In this document: positions 46,560 to 58,480 of the stretch, piece by piece | Numbering within the stretch: the stretch's first letter is position 1 | How the letters are laid out: each line of letters begins with the position of its first letter | Assembly: GCA_013399855.1 (NCBI GenBank) | Contig: VXAY01007399.1 | Coordinates: 155,889-219,888 of the forward strand | Length of the DNA: 64,000 nucleotides | Reading direction: 5' to 3' | Source: Oxyruncus cristatus | Taxonomy: Eukaryota; Chordata; Aves; Passeriformes; Cotingidae | Notes under the pieces: generated by a model | Databases searched by the model: none | What the model saw: the letters and a program-made list of their open reading frames with translations, nothing else | Told to the model about the DNA's origin: nothing | Program-made: the position numbers and the translations under genes

Positions 46560-48898
46560 GCGTTGCCTTGCCTTGCCTTTTTTTTTTCTTTTTCATTTCA
46601 CTCTCTTCTCCTTTGTAAAATATTGGTTTTAATATATTGCCTTGCATACCAGGTTTCTCTTTCTTCCCTCAAGCTCAAAAGAACAGTTAATTCTATTTTG
46701 CTCAATTTAGCTTTCTGAGAATTCAAAGGCACATGATAAAACATAGGGATTTTCTGGAGTCCCCTGTCTTCCATTTCGGTGAAGCTCATGGGCACAGTGC
46801 TGACAGAGCCTCTTGCCAAGAAGAGCTGACTTGTGCCCAGCCAAGGCAAGATCACATCTCTCTGTACTCAGGCAGAAATTTAGTATTTTTGTTCAAATAG
46901 GTGAAAATTTTGTCCAGACTATGCATTTGCTGCCACATTTCTTCAAAATTTGTAATCTGAAAAATTAGTCTCTTTGCATAAGAAGACATCAACACAATAT
47001 CCCAGGGGCTCATCTCCTTCTATCTCAGATGTTAAGAGTTTTGGTTTTAACTGAAACGCTCTTCTGCACAGACAGAAACCCTACTCTTGTCAACAGGGGT
47101 TACAACAAGGGCAGTTCTGAGTTGTCAGTAATTCACAAATGGCCAACCTGATCCTAAATCTGACAGACTTAAATGTGGTTTTGTACTATAATGGCAAACA
47201 CATTTTTCTGAATGGTCCTGCAATGTAGCTAAATGAGACAATTTAGGCCTATGCCTGAACTCAGAGTCCATGTATACCTGACCCAGGAGTTACTAAAAAG
47301 AGGCAACTTTCAATTGAGCCCTGACTCCTGGGAAAAAAAAGTTTTTCCAGTCGCTATACTGACAGTCCACTGACAGTTGTTTGGCTGTCTTCCTCTCTTC
47401 CCCTCTGCAAGTAATCATTAATCTTCTGAGAGAAATTCATTTTGATAGGAGAAGCAGGCACCTGTTCAGCACTAAGCTTTTAAAGATCTGTTGAAGACAA
47501 GAAGAGCTGCCCACTCAAAACCACTGCGTGGTCTAAACAGTTCCCTCTCCAGTGCTCTCCAGCTGCCACTCAACCATCTAAGACAACATCCAACTTGCAA
47601 GCAGGTTAGGCATGAGGAAAAGGCAAGGAGGCACTTATTCCTTGGTCAAGTACCATTAGGACAACTCATTTCATAGTAGCAGTTGGGACCACAGCTTGCT
47701 ATACATGCCGTGTAACAACTGGTTATACCATACTGAGATGAATCTCCTCCAGGACCATCTCAGATGCCGAATAAGCAAGACACACAAATGCCTTAAGGCT
47801 TCAAAAAAGGCTGAAGAACATTATTAAAATCTCTTACCCCACCCTCAATATTTTGTTTTTCACGTAGTACAATTTAGAATCCTATTAAACATTTTTCTCA
47901 TAATATTGAGAAATGCACTACAGTGACATCTACAAAGGGAATCTCTTACACAACTGTGTATAGCTTTTCCATGAGGCATCTGGAAGTTCATATTTTCCCT
48001 AGCCAGTTTTCCCTATCTACTTTGACTCAGTAAAACCCTGCAAACAATAAAATTTGTAGGAGGGAGTCAAGCTAAAAACTGTACATAGGATTTTTCTATG
48101 CTTATATTTTCTCTTTTTTTTCAGCCTTCAGGTCTATTCTTATTTCTGACAATGCCAAATACCACCAAATTCAGATGGTGTTGCCTAGGCTCTCCAACCC
48201 TGTAATTCTTTGGTTCATTTTCTACTTTTGACACCTGTTCCAGAAGTCACATGATGGACAAGTCATGCAGATTGGTGCTATTAGAGAGACAGGGTCTATC
48301 AAAGGCAGGTCTGAAACTCAGGTAAGAAACTGGTTTTATTGTGAGTCTGCAGAAAAAATACAGTGCCAGCATCTAAAATACTCCATGATCTCTTTGGAAG
48401 AGCAAGTAACTCATTGGCTTCAAAAGTAATAGCCTTGTAGTACAATCTCTGATGGGATAAAAACCCCAACTGGATAGGTATTGATCACACGGATTAAAAA
48501 AGTGAGGTCAGAGCAGCAGCAAAAATCTAAGCCTAAGTTCATTTAAGTACAGGAGAACTTACTAGAAGTACAAAAATCCTACTTGGTATAAGTATCTAAA
48601 CTGTCACCTTCAACTGTCTTTTAAATAAGTAATTATTCCTCTCCAGCAGAAAAATTCCACTGAAAACCATCATCTACCAGTTAACTCCTCACTTTTGCTC
48701 CAGGTTAATTGAGTGACTAATAGTTGCAAATTACATCAAAAGGAATAAAATTCTGGCATACAAATATTTTGTTACTGAGCTCAGCCATGCCAGAATTTTA
48801 CTAGTAATCTCGATTCAGTTCCCAGCACAACTAGAAAAATGTCCATTAAGACTTGTCTTGGTAGAGTGGATGTGACACTCTAGTTGGCAGTCTTGCCA
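46560..48898. other. Unique DNA with one copy of an unclassified repeat
   Basis: The tract begins with three TTGCC units (46563-46577) bordering the CTTTT microsatellite. It includes the first copy of the 127-base repeat at 46875. Open frames are under 90 codons with no motifs. Confidence 0.55.
46875..47001. repeat. Unclassified 127-base repeat, copy 1
   Basis: It matches 49920-50046 in the same orientation, with 15 differences in 127 aligned positions and no gaps (about 88% identity, counted by eye). Similarity stops sharply at both ends. The stretch around TTGTAATCTGAAAAATTAG is identical in both copies. I do not recognise a family. Confidence 0.85.
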
Positions 48899-49036
48899 AG
48901 AATCACAGAATCATAGAATCATAGAATAGTTTGTGTTGGAAGGGACCTTAAAGACCATCTAATTTCAACCTCCCTGTAGTGGACAGGGATGCCTTCCACT
49001 AGGCCAGGTTGCTCAAAGCCCCATCCAGCCTGGTCT
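48899..49036 (-). mobile_element. Short CR1 3' end fragment, minus strand
   Basis: Three 8-base tail units (CATAGAAT type) are followed by GTGTTGGAAGGGACCTTAAA and GCCAGGTTGCTCAAAGCC, ending near 49036. This is the standard CR1 3' end; all of ORF2 is missing through 5' truncation. Confidence 0.94.
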
Positions 49037-49571
49037 CGTATTCAGAAACATATCTATGCCAGAGAGGATTGACTGCCGCTGGCATAACAAAAGCTACTCA
49101 TACCCTGTCAAAATGAGGTCCATGTCAGTGTTAAAAGACATGCCTCACATAAGAATATCTTAGAAAGTTTGAGAACAACAGCAAAAAAAAACCCAGAAGG
49201 CTACAGATATAATGAATTTTTCTTTCCGTGGCTGCTTATGTTAGACTTTGAATAATTGCGATAGTATCAAGATTATTAGCATCAGGATCCTATCCTCATC
49301 TGTTTTAATACTATACTGAAGAACTGTTATAAAACTATACTGAATTTTGTTCTTAATGGCAAATTAAAAAAAATACATATGCCACTTGAGAAGTCACACC
49401 AAACCTTACATGGCATGAATGAAAATTCCGGTTAAATAGTGACTAGTACTTCATATTTCTACAGATAAAACTGTGAAGTCTCATTGCTGTCATTCATGCA
49501 GTACTGTTTGCTACTTCTAAGTGTAGGTTCTACAAATGAAATAAACCTCAGACACTGATTCCTTTGCATGT

Positions 49572-49641
49572 CATAGAACCATAGAATCATTAAGGCATAT
49601 TTTTCCAAAAAGACCTATAAGATCACAAAGTCCAAGTGTTG
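49572..49641 (-). mobile_element. Very short CR1 3' fragment, minus strand
   Basis: ATAGAACCATAGAATCATTA followed by AAAAAGACCTATAAGATCAC and AAGTCCAAG matches the last 70 or so bases of CR1 read in reverse. Too diverged for subfamily assignment. Confidence 0.8.
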
Positions 49642-49919
49642 AAATTATCTTATCTTTATTATCCCGCAAAGTAACCCTGATTTCTCAATGTCAATGTGAT
49701 TTCAGAAGTTTTTAAATTATGTAAGAGAATGAATAAAGAAATACAGAAATCTCATTCAGTCATTGTCATCTATATCTTAATATAAACACATATATAAAAT
49801 ACATTAAAAAATAACTTATGTTATTTACTAGGTATGGTTAAAGCAATCCCATAGTGAAAGTAAATTCAGTGAACTGGGAAAGTTTAAACACATGTGAAAA
49901 TAATTACTTAAACTCTTCA

Positions 49920-50046
49920 GAAATTTAATATTTTTTCCGAAATAGCTGAAAATTTTGTCCGGAGTATACATTTCCTGCCAAATTTCTTAAAAATTTGTAA
50001 TCTGAAAAATTAGTTTCTTTGCATAAGAAGACGTCAACATAATATC
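49920..50046. repeat. Unclassified 127-base repeat, copy 2
   Basis: Partner of 46875-47001, about 3.0 kb away and in the same orientation. The flanking sequences of the two copies do not resemble each other, so this is a dispersed repeat or the core of an old segmental duplication, not a tandem array. Confidence 0.85.
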
Positions 50047-51597
50047 AGCAGATACATAAACATTTCTCTAAAGAGAAATTAATATCTATAGTCTAATTTC
50101 TACAACGAAATCCATCTTGTTTCAAAAGGACAAAAAAATAGGGATTCTATTCATTGATGTAAGCCTTGTTAAAGATGGATTAAAATGGCTTGTGAAAAAA
50201 GATGTGCTGTTTAGAGAGAAACACTGCCTAGAGCAATATGTGACTAATAACACCTACACAACACAGACAGCACCCAGCCCAGGCACAGCAGCAAGACACA
50301 ATGAGTTGCAGAGCTGTGCTCAAAGTCCATGGAGGAAAAATACAGGGGTAAATTTTCTTCAGGCATGTAAGATTAAGTCTTTTATGTTTTCACACATTTT
50401 TTCATTTTGAGGTTGTTACCTGAGTTGTTGATGAGGTACATTTCCCAGTCTTTTCTGCCTGTATTCTTACTGGAGGAAATGGGGCCAGAGGAGACTTTGC
50501 AGGTCAAAAGAGGTGACAAGACTCAACGTCAACAAAATTAGAAATTCTTCTTTTGAAAGAATAAGATTAAGAGGAAGAATGTGTCTTTGTTACTGTTGAA
50601 AGTGTTACCTCCCTGATGAGTGCCCGCTCCTTCTCCATGCTCTTATATTTCATCTGTGCTCCTTCTTTCTACCTGTTCTGTTGTTTTTTTGGTGCAGTGA
50701 ACATGTAGTTGCACATCTTCTGAACAAAATAAGTATAGAATCTTTTTACAGAGTCAAGTAACACATGGCATGGCCATGTTATCCAGTGGACAGTGGTACA
50801 AAACTTGCTGGGAAATGCCAGTCTGAGTCAGGCAGCCTTCTGTGTCTCATCACTGAACCTTGAAGACACAGTTGCTGGATCCAAGAGGGACATTTTAACA
50901 TGAGTCTGGCACCCCGCTGACACAGCTACATGAAAGGTGTAGGAGTCTGCTCTGGTCTCAGCCTGAGCTTGATGCGTGTGATACCACACTGAGAATTTCT
51001 CTGACAATGTTAGATGGTTTGCAAACTGAAGTGTCGCGTAAAAGCAGGGGAAGACTTGACTCACAACATTTTAAATGCAAGAGCACACTGAGGCAGCGCC
51101 TTCCCACGAAGGACGAGCAGAGAAAGGCACATGGTCAGTGTGCACACACAGCTTGTTCTCCTGATGTAGAGAAGGCACACAGCAGCTGAACAGCATATAT
51201 TGTCATTGAAAACTCATTTTACATAGTTTGATCAATACCATCTTCTAAAATGTTTTCTATTATAAGATCAGAGTATCTAAATTTTAACTCTAAATATTTT
51301 AAGGAGACGATATTAATATGCAGCTATTATTTTTTAAAAATAATTTCTGACCCTAATCTTTCAATCATAATGGGCTTAGGACCTCTCTGTGACTGTCTTC
51401 AAGTGTAACAGAGCATCTACATATTATATTTGTTCAAGAGCTGAATTACTGAAAGTTGGTATTATGCTAAGAATTAATAATTACAATGATAAGCTACATA
51501 ATACAGAAGGGAGATACTGGTGATTTTCTTGATGTAAAGAGGATTATTTATATTGCCAAAATGGATTGATGCTACTGTTATCAAAATATATAGTTGC

Positions 51598-51620
51598 AAC
51601 ATTACATTCTTTGTAATGTT
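51598..51620. repeat. Perfect hairpin followed by AATAAA
   Basis: Arms AACATTACA and TGTAATGTT pair perfectly around a five-base loop; AATAAA follows directly after. No transcript is known here, so chance is the simplest reading. Confidence 0.6.
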
Positions 51621-54600
51621 TCAATAAAAATTAAACAAAATCCAAATGAACAAAAAATAAACCCACTAAAACTGAGGGGAAAAAAATCAACCAGTGTAAT
51701 TGGTGTAATTTCAAAAAGCTCCAAGATCAAAAGAATGGAAAAATAAGCACATAAAGGGACACTGAGCTACTAATTCACCTATTTTTTTCCTAATCTTTCT
51801 GTCAGCTCAGCATATGAATTGGACAGAGGTATTAGTATTAACTCAGTGTTTATATTGGATTAAAACATTCCTGACTTTTACAGAGTCCAAGATAAATATT
51901 TCAAACAGGCCCTTATCAGAATCAATTTTCTTGATGACATTGCTATTTGCACTTTTTTTTTCTGCTAACCAAAATGTATCTGATTAATTAATCCACCCAG
52001 GAAGGAAGAAAATTCTTTAAATTTGTGTACGTTTTGGTAGGTATTTTAGCCTAGTTTCCTGTGCCTATGTGGTACTAATTCAGAAGGACCTCGAGGTGTA
52101 ACTGAGCATTAATTTCACAAGACTACATTTCTGCTTAAAAAAAAAATCATGAAAAGGACAAAGGATCACATCTTAATACTACACTGACCAGCATTAAAGG
52201 TTGACTGCCAGTGTTCTAGGTAACCATGTGCAGAACCTAGTGAAAGTAGTTCCAGAAATAAAATTTAGAAGTCCAGAAGTCTGATTTCCATTAATCTAAC
52301 TGTTGCTTGTATCATTATTGAGGGAATGACCTCATGGAGGGCTGTGACAGATAAGCAGACTCGTTCTGGTGTCCAGGACTGAGGCTTTATGTCTTATATG
52401 AGACACTGTATTGTCTTCCTTGTCCAAAGTATAAGGGATATTTGGCAAAAGCTCTCTTTTGCTCAGGTCCCAGAGGGTGAGCATTTAAAGCAGCTCAGAA
52501 ACCTGCACTTGATCTCTTTACCCAGAGCCTTCAAGAGAGTGAAAGATGTTTTTTGGAAATGTTTCATAAAATAAAGGTAAGAATCAGGTCATAGACTGTA
52601 TGATGTAATCCTGATATAACTTAGGTTGGCAATGGCATTTGGAAAGTCTTCTTTTCCTACTGACAGAAAGGAAAAATAGTTCCCAGAAAAATCTGATAAT
52701 TATAAATTTTTTTACTTTTTTTTTTTTTTTACCAGTAACTAGTCTGAATTTGTAGTATTTGACTGATAGAGTCAGAAAATCCAATTCTTTTCCTACAGAA
52801 GTGACCTCTGTAAAAAACGTCAATGAAGATTCTCTCTAATTGGCCTTCAGACAGAAGAACTTCACTGGAGAAGATGGGAAGAAACACTTTCTCTCAATCT
52901 ACAACTGCCATGTAAATTCTGAGAAAGCAGCATCCTCCTTATTCAAGTGACACCGGAGAATGTCCTCCCTTCATGGTTTAGGATCTATGCTGGAAAACTT
53001 GTCTCGTGTGCACTCCAAATGCTTAACATCTGGAAAGCAAACAGAGGCAATGCAAAATATATTCCTATCTTTTTTTTTTTTTTTCAATGCTGTGGGGTTT
53101 TTAAGCTGATGTGATATTTATAGGGGAGGAACAGAGCCATCTCCTAATTTTCAGGAATTTGCATTTACCACTATCTTCTTATACACCACAAGGTGTTATT
53201 TCTGTCCTTGATTACTACATCAAAAGCATTTTCATTTAAACAATTTATAGTCATTATTAAGGCTTTCTTAGGTCATTTAGTTATTTTACCAAATATCATT
53301 GTAGTAACAAACTTTATTGCACATTTAATTCAGCTTTTCTTCAGATGCCAAGATATTAGCTGCATTACAGGAACGACAGTGCCAAATTAATCTTTTATTA
53401 CAAAGTAGAAAATGTTCTTTATATGAAAAACATTTTTTGCTTTCTTTCCAGAGGCTTGGATACTACTTCACATACCCCTTCACAATACTTTGTGTAAGAT
53501 CCAAACTTGAATTTCAGTGACATTGCTCATGAGCAAGTATGTTTTGTTTTTTTTTGTAAAGTCTTCTGAAAACTCAGCAACTAATACAAATAAAACTAGT
53601 TCTAATAAACAAATAAAAATATTTCAGACCTATCCATATTTTAATTATCAGATTATTTTAGAGACAGGAGTTTTTTTAATCAGGAGTACCCAGAGAGCAT
53701 GTCAAATAACACACTATGAAAAAAATATTGAGGAACAAGTTACAAACCACAGCTGAGCCTGATCATATTCAACTCCCTAGCTTAAAAAACAACAATAGCA
53801 AGAAAAATGACACATCTAAAAGGCATGTTTATTTCAAGGAAAATGCAATAACTCTTTAAAACCATGAGAGCAGTTAAATATGATCACAGTGGGATAAAAC
53901 TGTGGAAAAGTCTGGAAACTACCCTGGAATGTTTTTAATAGGATTCCTTTCAAATTTTTATTTTTATGGGTGGTGAAAAAACGAAAGCTTCTTCCTTGTG
54001 TTACAATTTAAATTGTACCACCACTGATGTTTGGAAAAAAAAGATTGCCCAGGTAAAATATATGAGCTCAAGAGGTGTACTCAGAACTACTGAAGTAGCA
54101 TGGAACTTGGGCTATCCCTGATTTTTATCACACCAATGAAAGTTTTTTCAAAAGCAGATGTTTAACTTTTAAAAAAGGGACTAGGACAGTGCCAGAAACT
54201 TAATACAGGACACCCCAGAAATGTTTAACTCTCCTTTGAGTCAATAGGGCTAATGCCATAGATTTCCAAAACAGCTGAATCAGAACTTTTGCAAGATGAT
54301 GTGTTTTTACAATGAAGTAAAATGACACATTGAGTTGTATATAAATTGCTTTAAAACAGTTGTTTAAGAAAAGGTGTAATGTAATATGACAAAGTCTCCT
54401 TAGACATCTGTCAAGGTAAATGTCAGTCTTCCTGTGTTCTAAGCTGTCCCAGTCTTCCAGTAATCAGGCATTGGGTGAGGAGGATTTAAACAAACAAACA
54501 AAAAAAGTAGTTTTGTTAGAGCCTATGAAGTTAGAGAAGTTGGAATTATTCTGTCATACAGTTTTAACACACATCAGAGAGACGAAAAGTGTTGTGCAAA

Positions 54601-57376
54601 AGTCTCCTGGGAAAAGTATCCCAGAGATGTCAAAATGAATCTCTTTACAACTGTCTACTTACTTTCATTTTTCAATAATTAAAAGAGCCAATGAAATGAA
54701 GGACAAGACTAAAAAAAAAAATTCACAATTTTTCTTTTGTCCAGACTAACAGTACAACATTTATTTATCTAAAAGAATTTAGATTTACAGCTCACTTATG
54801 TCCCTAAAACAACTAACCTACCTGCAAGAGTACCTGATGGCTTTTTTTCCCTCCAAAACTGTGTTGAGAAAGTTATAACTTGACTAAATTATTAAGTTTT
54901 CAGCTGACCTTCCTTTTCTATGATGTTACACAATACCTAAACCATTACAATTCATCGCATAGCTTCCCATTCCCATTTCCACCACAAGCTGCTTTCATTC
55001 TTTGTTTCTGAGCTGTGGAATGTGAGTTGGGAGATCCACCCATGTTGTAATGTTAGACATCTAAGTGGCAGTTGTGAGATAGTCACATGGAAATTAGGGC
55101 AAAGAGAAAGGTAAATAATTCTGCTGTGAATTCATCTGGTGTAGCAAATATCTCTGTCAAAATGTGATACATTGCACCCAGCAAATGCCTGTTTTCATCC
55201 ACTGGTTGTAGAAGGATCCCAAAAGTTAGCTCAGATATAAGTATCCTACTGAAATAAATTAACCTTGATGTTTCTGAAAATGTGTGGGGCTTTTTTGAAG
55301 CAATCTAATCAGGTCAGTGCAGTGAAAACGAAGCATCTGGGGACACACTCTTTTGTTTAGTAACAACTGAGAAAGTAAACAAACAACCCACCAGAAAAGA
55401 AGAAAATAAGAGTGTCAGTAGGGAAACCGAATACTTAAGTAACTTTGTTGTCTATTTCTGAATGACCTGGCACCGAAGTGAAGGCATATGTGTTTGCTTA
55501 TGTTTCTGTGTATAGACATGGCACTGGGAAGAGTGGAGTAAGTACAGTAAAATCACTAAATCACTGTGGTTGATATCAGTCATTCCAGTGGATTTGGCAA
55601 TATTGCTTGGAAATGTAAGTGCCACTTAGTTTTCCATACTGGTATATTGCCTCAGCTAACAAGAGCTGTCTTATACCAATTTAATTGAAAAACTAATGCA
55701 TCTCATACTGAGATGGTTTATAAGTCTTTCTGTGGAAGTGCAGGGCAGAAGCTATATGTACTGAGAACTGCATGCATTTGGATCACACAGAAGTAAAAAT
55801 ATCTCCCTTCTGGACACCCAAAGACTCGGTATTTTCTGGGATTTGAACAGCCTGGCAAGAAAGGAATAGCAAGAGAGATGTCTGAATAGATTGGCTAACA
55901 GGTAATAGTGACAGGAGACTAGGGAGGATTTTACGATATATCTTCCTTGTCAATCATTTTTTGCTATCCCTCTGCACTTCACATTGAGTTAGGTCTGAAA
56001 TGGAGACCAAACAAGCAACTGACTGGTCATAGACAGGAAGGTTTTCATTTCAAAGGCTCACAAAAAAAAAAAGTCCCAAAAAAGCTAGGAAACAAGAGAT
56101 AATTACTGGAAAATTCCAGGGAAATTTCAGCAGCTAAGTGACAGCGATGTGAACTGAAACACAAAGACATGTCTTTATGAATGCTAAAGGATACCAATAT
56201 TATGGTTATAATGCAAAATTAATGGAAATATAAATTCTAAAAAATCCCTGGAAATTAAAAATACTTGAATAACTAACTTATAATTAAGAGAAAAATAATT
56301 GAAAATAATGCATAATAAGAAACTTTTCCAGGACAAACCTGTATAATAACAGATTGAAGTTTCTCACTTAATTTATTGGTTTTATCTGTATACTTGTGGG
56401 ACTGTTCATTGTCAGCAAACCCCACTGTCCAAATATTTTGACCCAAAGGTTCTTAATTTCAGGCAGAAGCACTGTTGTGCAGAGTAAATATATTGCAAGT
56501 TATTACGCTGTTGTGTGTGTGTGGCCTGTTGTGTTGCTGGTCTATATTTCTAATGACATGGAACCTGAATGTTTTGATCTAGGGAAGGAAAAAGAAGGGA
56601 ACAAGTGGAACAAACCCCAAATACTTCTGTCTTTGGGATGGAAACCAACATCACACTGCTTAAGTAATTTTGCATTTAAATATCTCCTTGAGGCATTTGT
56701 CTGAAGATTACATGAGGAAGAAGCATATGGCTCTGAATCTGCACCCTGACCTAAATCCCTCCTTCACAAGAAGCCACATCTGTGCTCCTCGTTCAGCCAT
56801 GAAATTCTGGAGTTAATGCTGTCCTTAGACTTCAGAATTCTGATGATCTCAGATGGTGGTGGTTCCTGTGATTGAGGTACCACTGTCTAGACAGTATAGT
56901 GCACAGTGTCCAGTATCATTCCTGAATGAAACAAGATTGGTGCAATTATGTTACCTATTTGTTGGCATGTTATAGCAACTCATTTCAGAGGCCAAGTTCT
57001 TGCTAACTTCAGTATTTTCCATAATTTCCTCCTTTCATATCACTTGATGTTGTTTTCCTGTAATTAACCTACAAGAGGTGGCCAAAAATTATATTCTGAA
57101 CATGGCATGTTTACCTTTCTTGGAAAACCCTAGTAGTCACCACTAATCCTCACCTTTGTGTCCTAGAGGTGTTTATGGAAAATTCACAAATGCTAAAAAA
57201 CCCCAACCAAATAGTGCTAGGACTGAGTTACAAAAGGTTGAGCAAGGTTGTTTCCAAGAGTACTGGGGTTGTGTTGAGGTTCCCTTCTTCAGAAAGCTAT
57301 GGTGATCATGACAAATTTATCGTTGTGCATTGCATTTCACTGAAAGTAACATCTTTTGAAGTAATAAACTCCTCAT

Positions 57377-57433
57377 GGCAGGGGGTTGGAAACAGATGAT
57401 TTTTATGGTCCCTTCCAACAAAAACCATTCTGA
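57377..57433 (+). mobile_element. CR1 3' end scrap, plus strand
   Basis: GGCAGGGGGTTGGAAACAGA, TTTATGGTCCCTTCCAACAA and AACCATTCTGAA follow the standard CR1 3' end, lacking upstream CR1 sequence and the repeated tail. Confidence 0.85.
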
Positions 57434-57810
57434 AGTCCTAAAATAGTTATACGAGAATTTTAACCTCTACTAGAAATTAATTAATACAGACATTTCCAGA
57501 ACTTAAAAATCTGAATATGACAGCAACTCCATTGTGTCTTACTGACTTCCTTGGATGGGGCTTGTTAATCACATTGCCTTAATCATGTTTCATCTCCCCT
57601 AACTATGGCTAAAAGCACCTTGTCAAGCCTAAGCTACTTTTTTAAGACCCTTTTCAGTAGACAGTGAGGCTTGATGATCATGGTTTAACTCACTCTGCTT
57701 ATATTGAGCATCTATTTTAAGACAGGACTTACTCCCTGGCAATGCCTCCCCATCAGTTGAAAAACAACTAACTTTTAGGTAGCTAAATGAGTTAACATCA
57801 ATCATGCCAG

Positions 57811-58480
57811 AGGACTGGTGGACAATGAGCTGCTCATGAGGCAGCAGAGAGCCCTTGTGGTGAGAATGTAGATGGTATTCTAGAGTGCATTAGGAAAAGC
57901 ATTGGCCACAGGTTGAGGGAGATGATCCTACCCCTCTATACAGCCCTGATGAGGCTGCACTTGGGGTACTGTATCCAGTTCTGGGCTCCTCAGTTCAAGA
58001 GAGATGTGGAGCTCTTGGAGCAAGTCAAGCAGAGGGCTGCAGAGATGATTAGGGGACTGGAACATCTCTCTTACGAGGACAGGCTGAGGGAATTGGGGGT
58101 GTTCAACCTTGAGAAGAGACGACTGAAACAGCACATCACCAATGTCTATAAGTACCTGAAGAGGGGATGTCAAGAGGATGGAACCAGAATTTCTTGGTAG
58201 TGATGATCAATAGGACATGAGGCAATGAACACAAACCAATGTACAGGAAGTTCCACCTAAATATGAGGAAGAACTTCTTTGGTGTGTGGGTGATGGTGCA
58301 CTGGAACAGATTGACCAGAGCAGTTCTGGAGTCCCCCGCACAAGAGATATTCAAGAACTATCTCGATGCAAACATGTGCTTTGTGCTCTAGGATGACCCT
58401 ACTTGAGCAGGGAGGTTGGACCAAATGACTCACTGTGGTGCCTTCTAACCTGACTGATTCTGTGGTTCCGTGATACTGTA
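57811..58480 (+). mobile_element. CR1 LINE, plus strand
   Basis: Landmarks in order: GACTGGTGGACAATGAGCTG, AGTTCTGGGCTCCTCAG, GCAGAGGGCTGCAGAGATGA, ACGAGGACAGGCTGAGGGA, GTGCACTGGAACAGATTGACC, GGTTGGACCAAATGACTC and a degenerate tail GATTCTGTGGTTCCGTG. The 5' end is truncated. It is the copy with the most readable ORF2 in the window. Confidence 0.94.
57913..58200 (+). pseudogene. CR1 ORF2 C-terminal fragment (about 95 codons open)
   Basis: The frame reads LPLYTALMRLHLGYCIQFWA, then VELLEQVKQRAAEMIRGLEH and ELGVFNLEKRRLKQHITNVY, the region following the reverse transcriptase in CR1 ORF2. It ends at a stop at 58198-58200, before the usual C-terminus; CR1 sequence carries on beyond in a disrupted frame. 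There is no start codon or promoter and the protein would lack catalytic parts, so it is a dead fragment. Confidence 0.85.

Larger units (their letters stand above)
49037..57376. other. Long unique stretch, no gene seen
   Basis: About 8.3 kb with only small repeats: a CR1 scrap at 49572, the second 127-base repeat at 49920, a hairpin near 51609, and T runs near 52725 and 53075. The longest open frames are 102 codons (56396-56704) and 97 codons (50117-50410), neither with a recognisable domain. Possible conserved non-coding elements cannot be judged without alignment. Confidence 0.55.

Noticed and set aside
46390..46647. Lys/Arg/Glu-rich open frame on the minus strand
   Set aside because: Direct translation of the AAAAG pentamer microsatellite.
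51598..51628. Hairpin plus AATAAA as a transcript terminator
   Set aside because: No upstream gene or transcript evidence; vertebrate terminators are not defined this way.
56396..56704. 102-codon open frame with a hydrophobic middle
   Set aside because: Could suggest a membrane segment, but there is no family match, conserved motif or supporting context.
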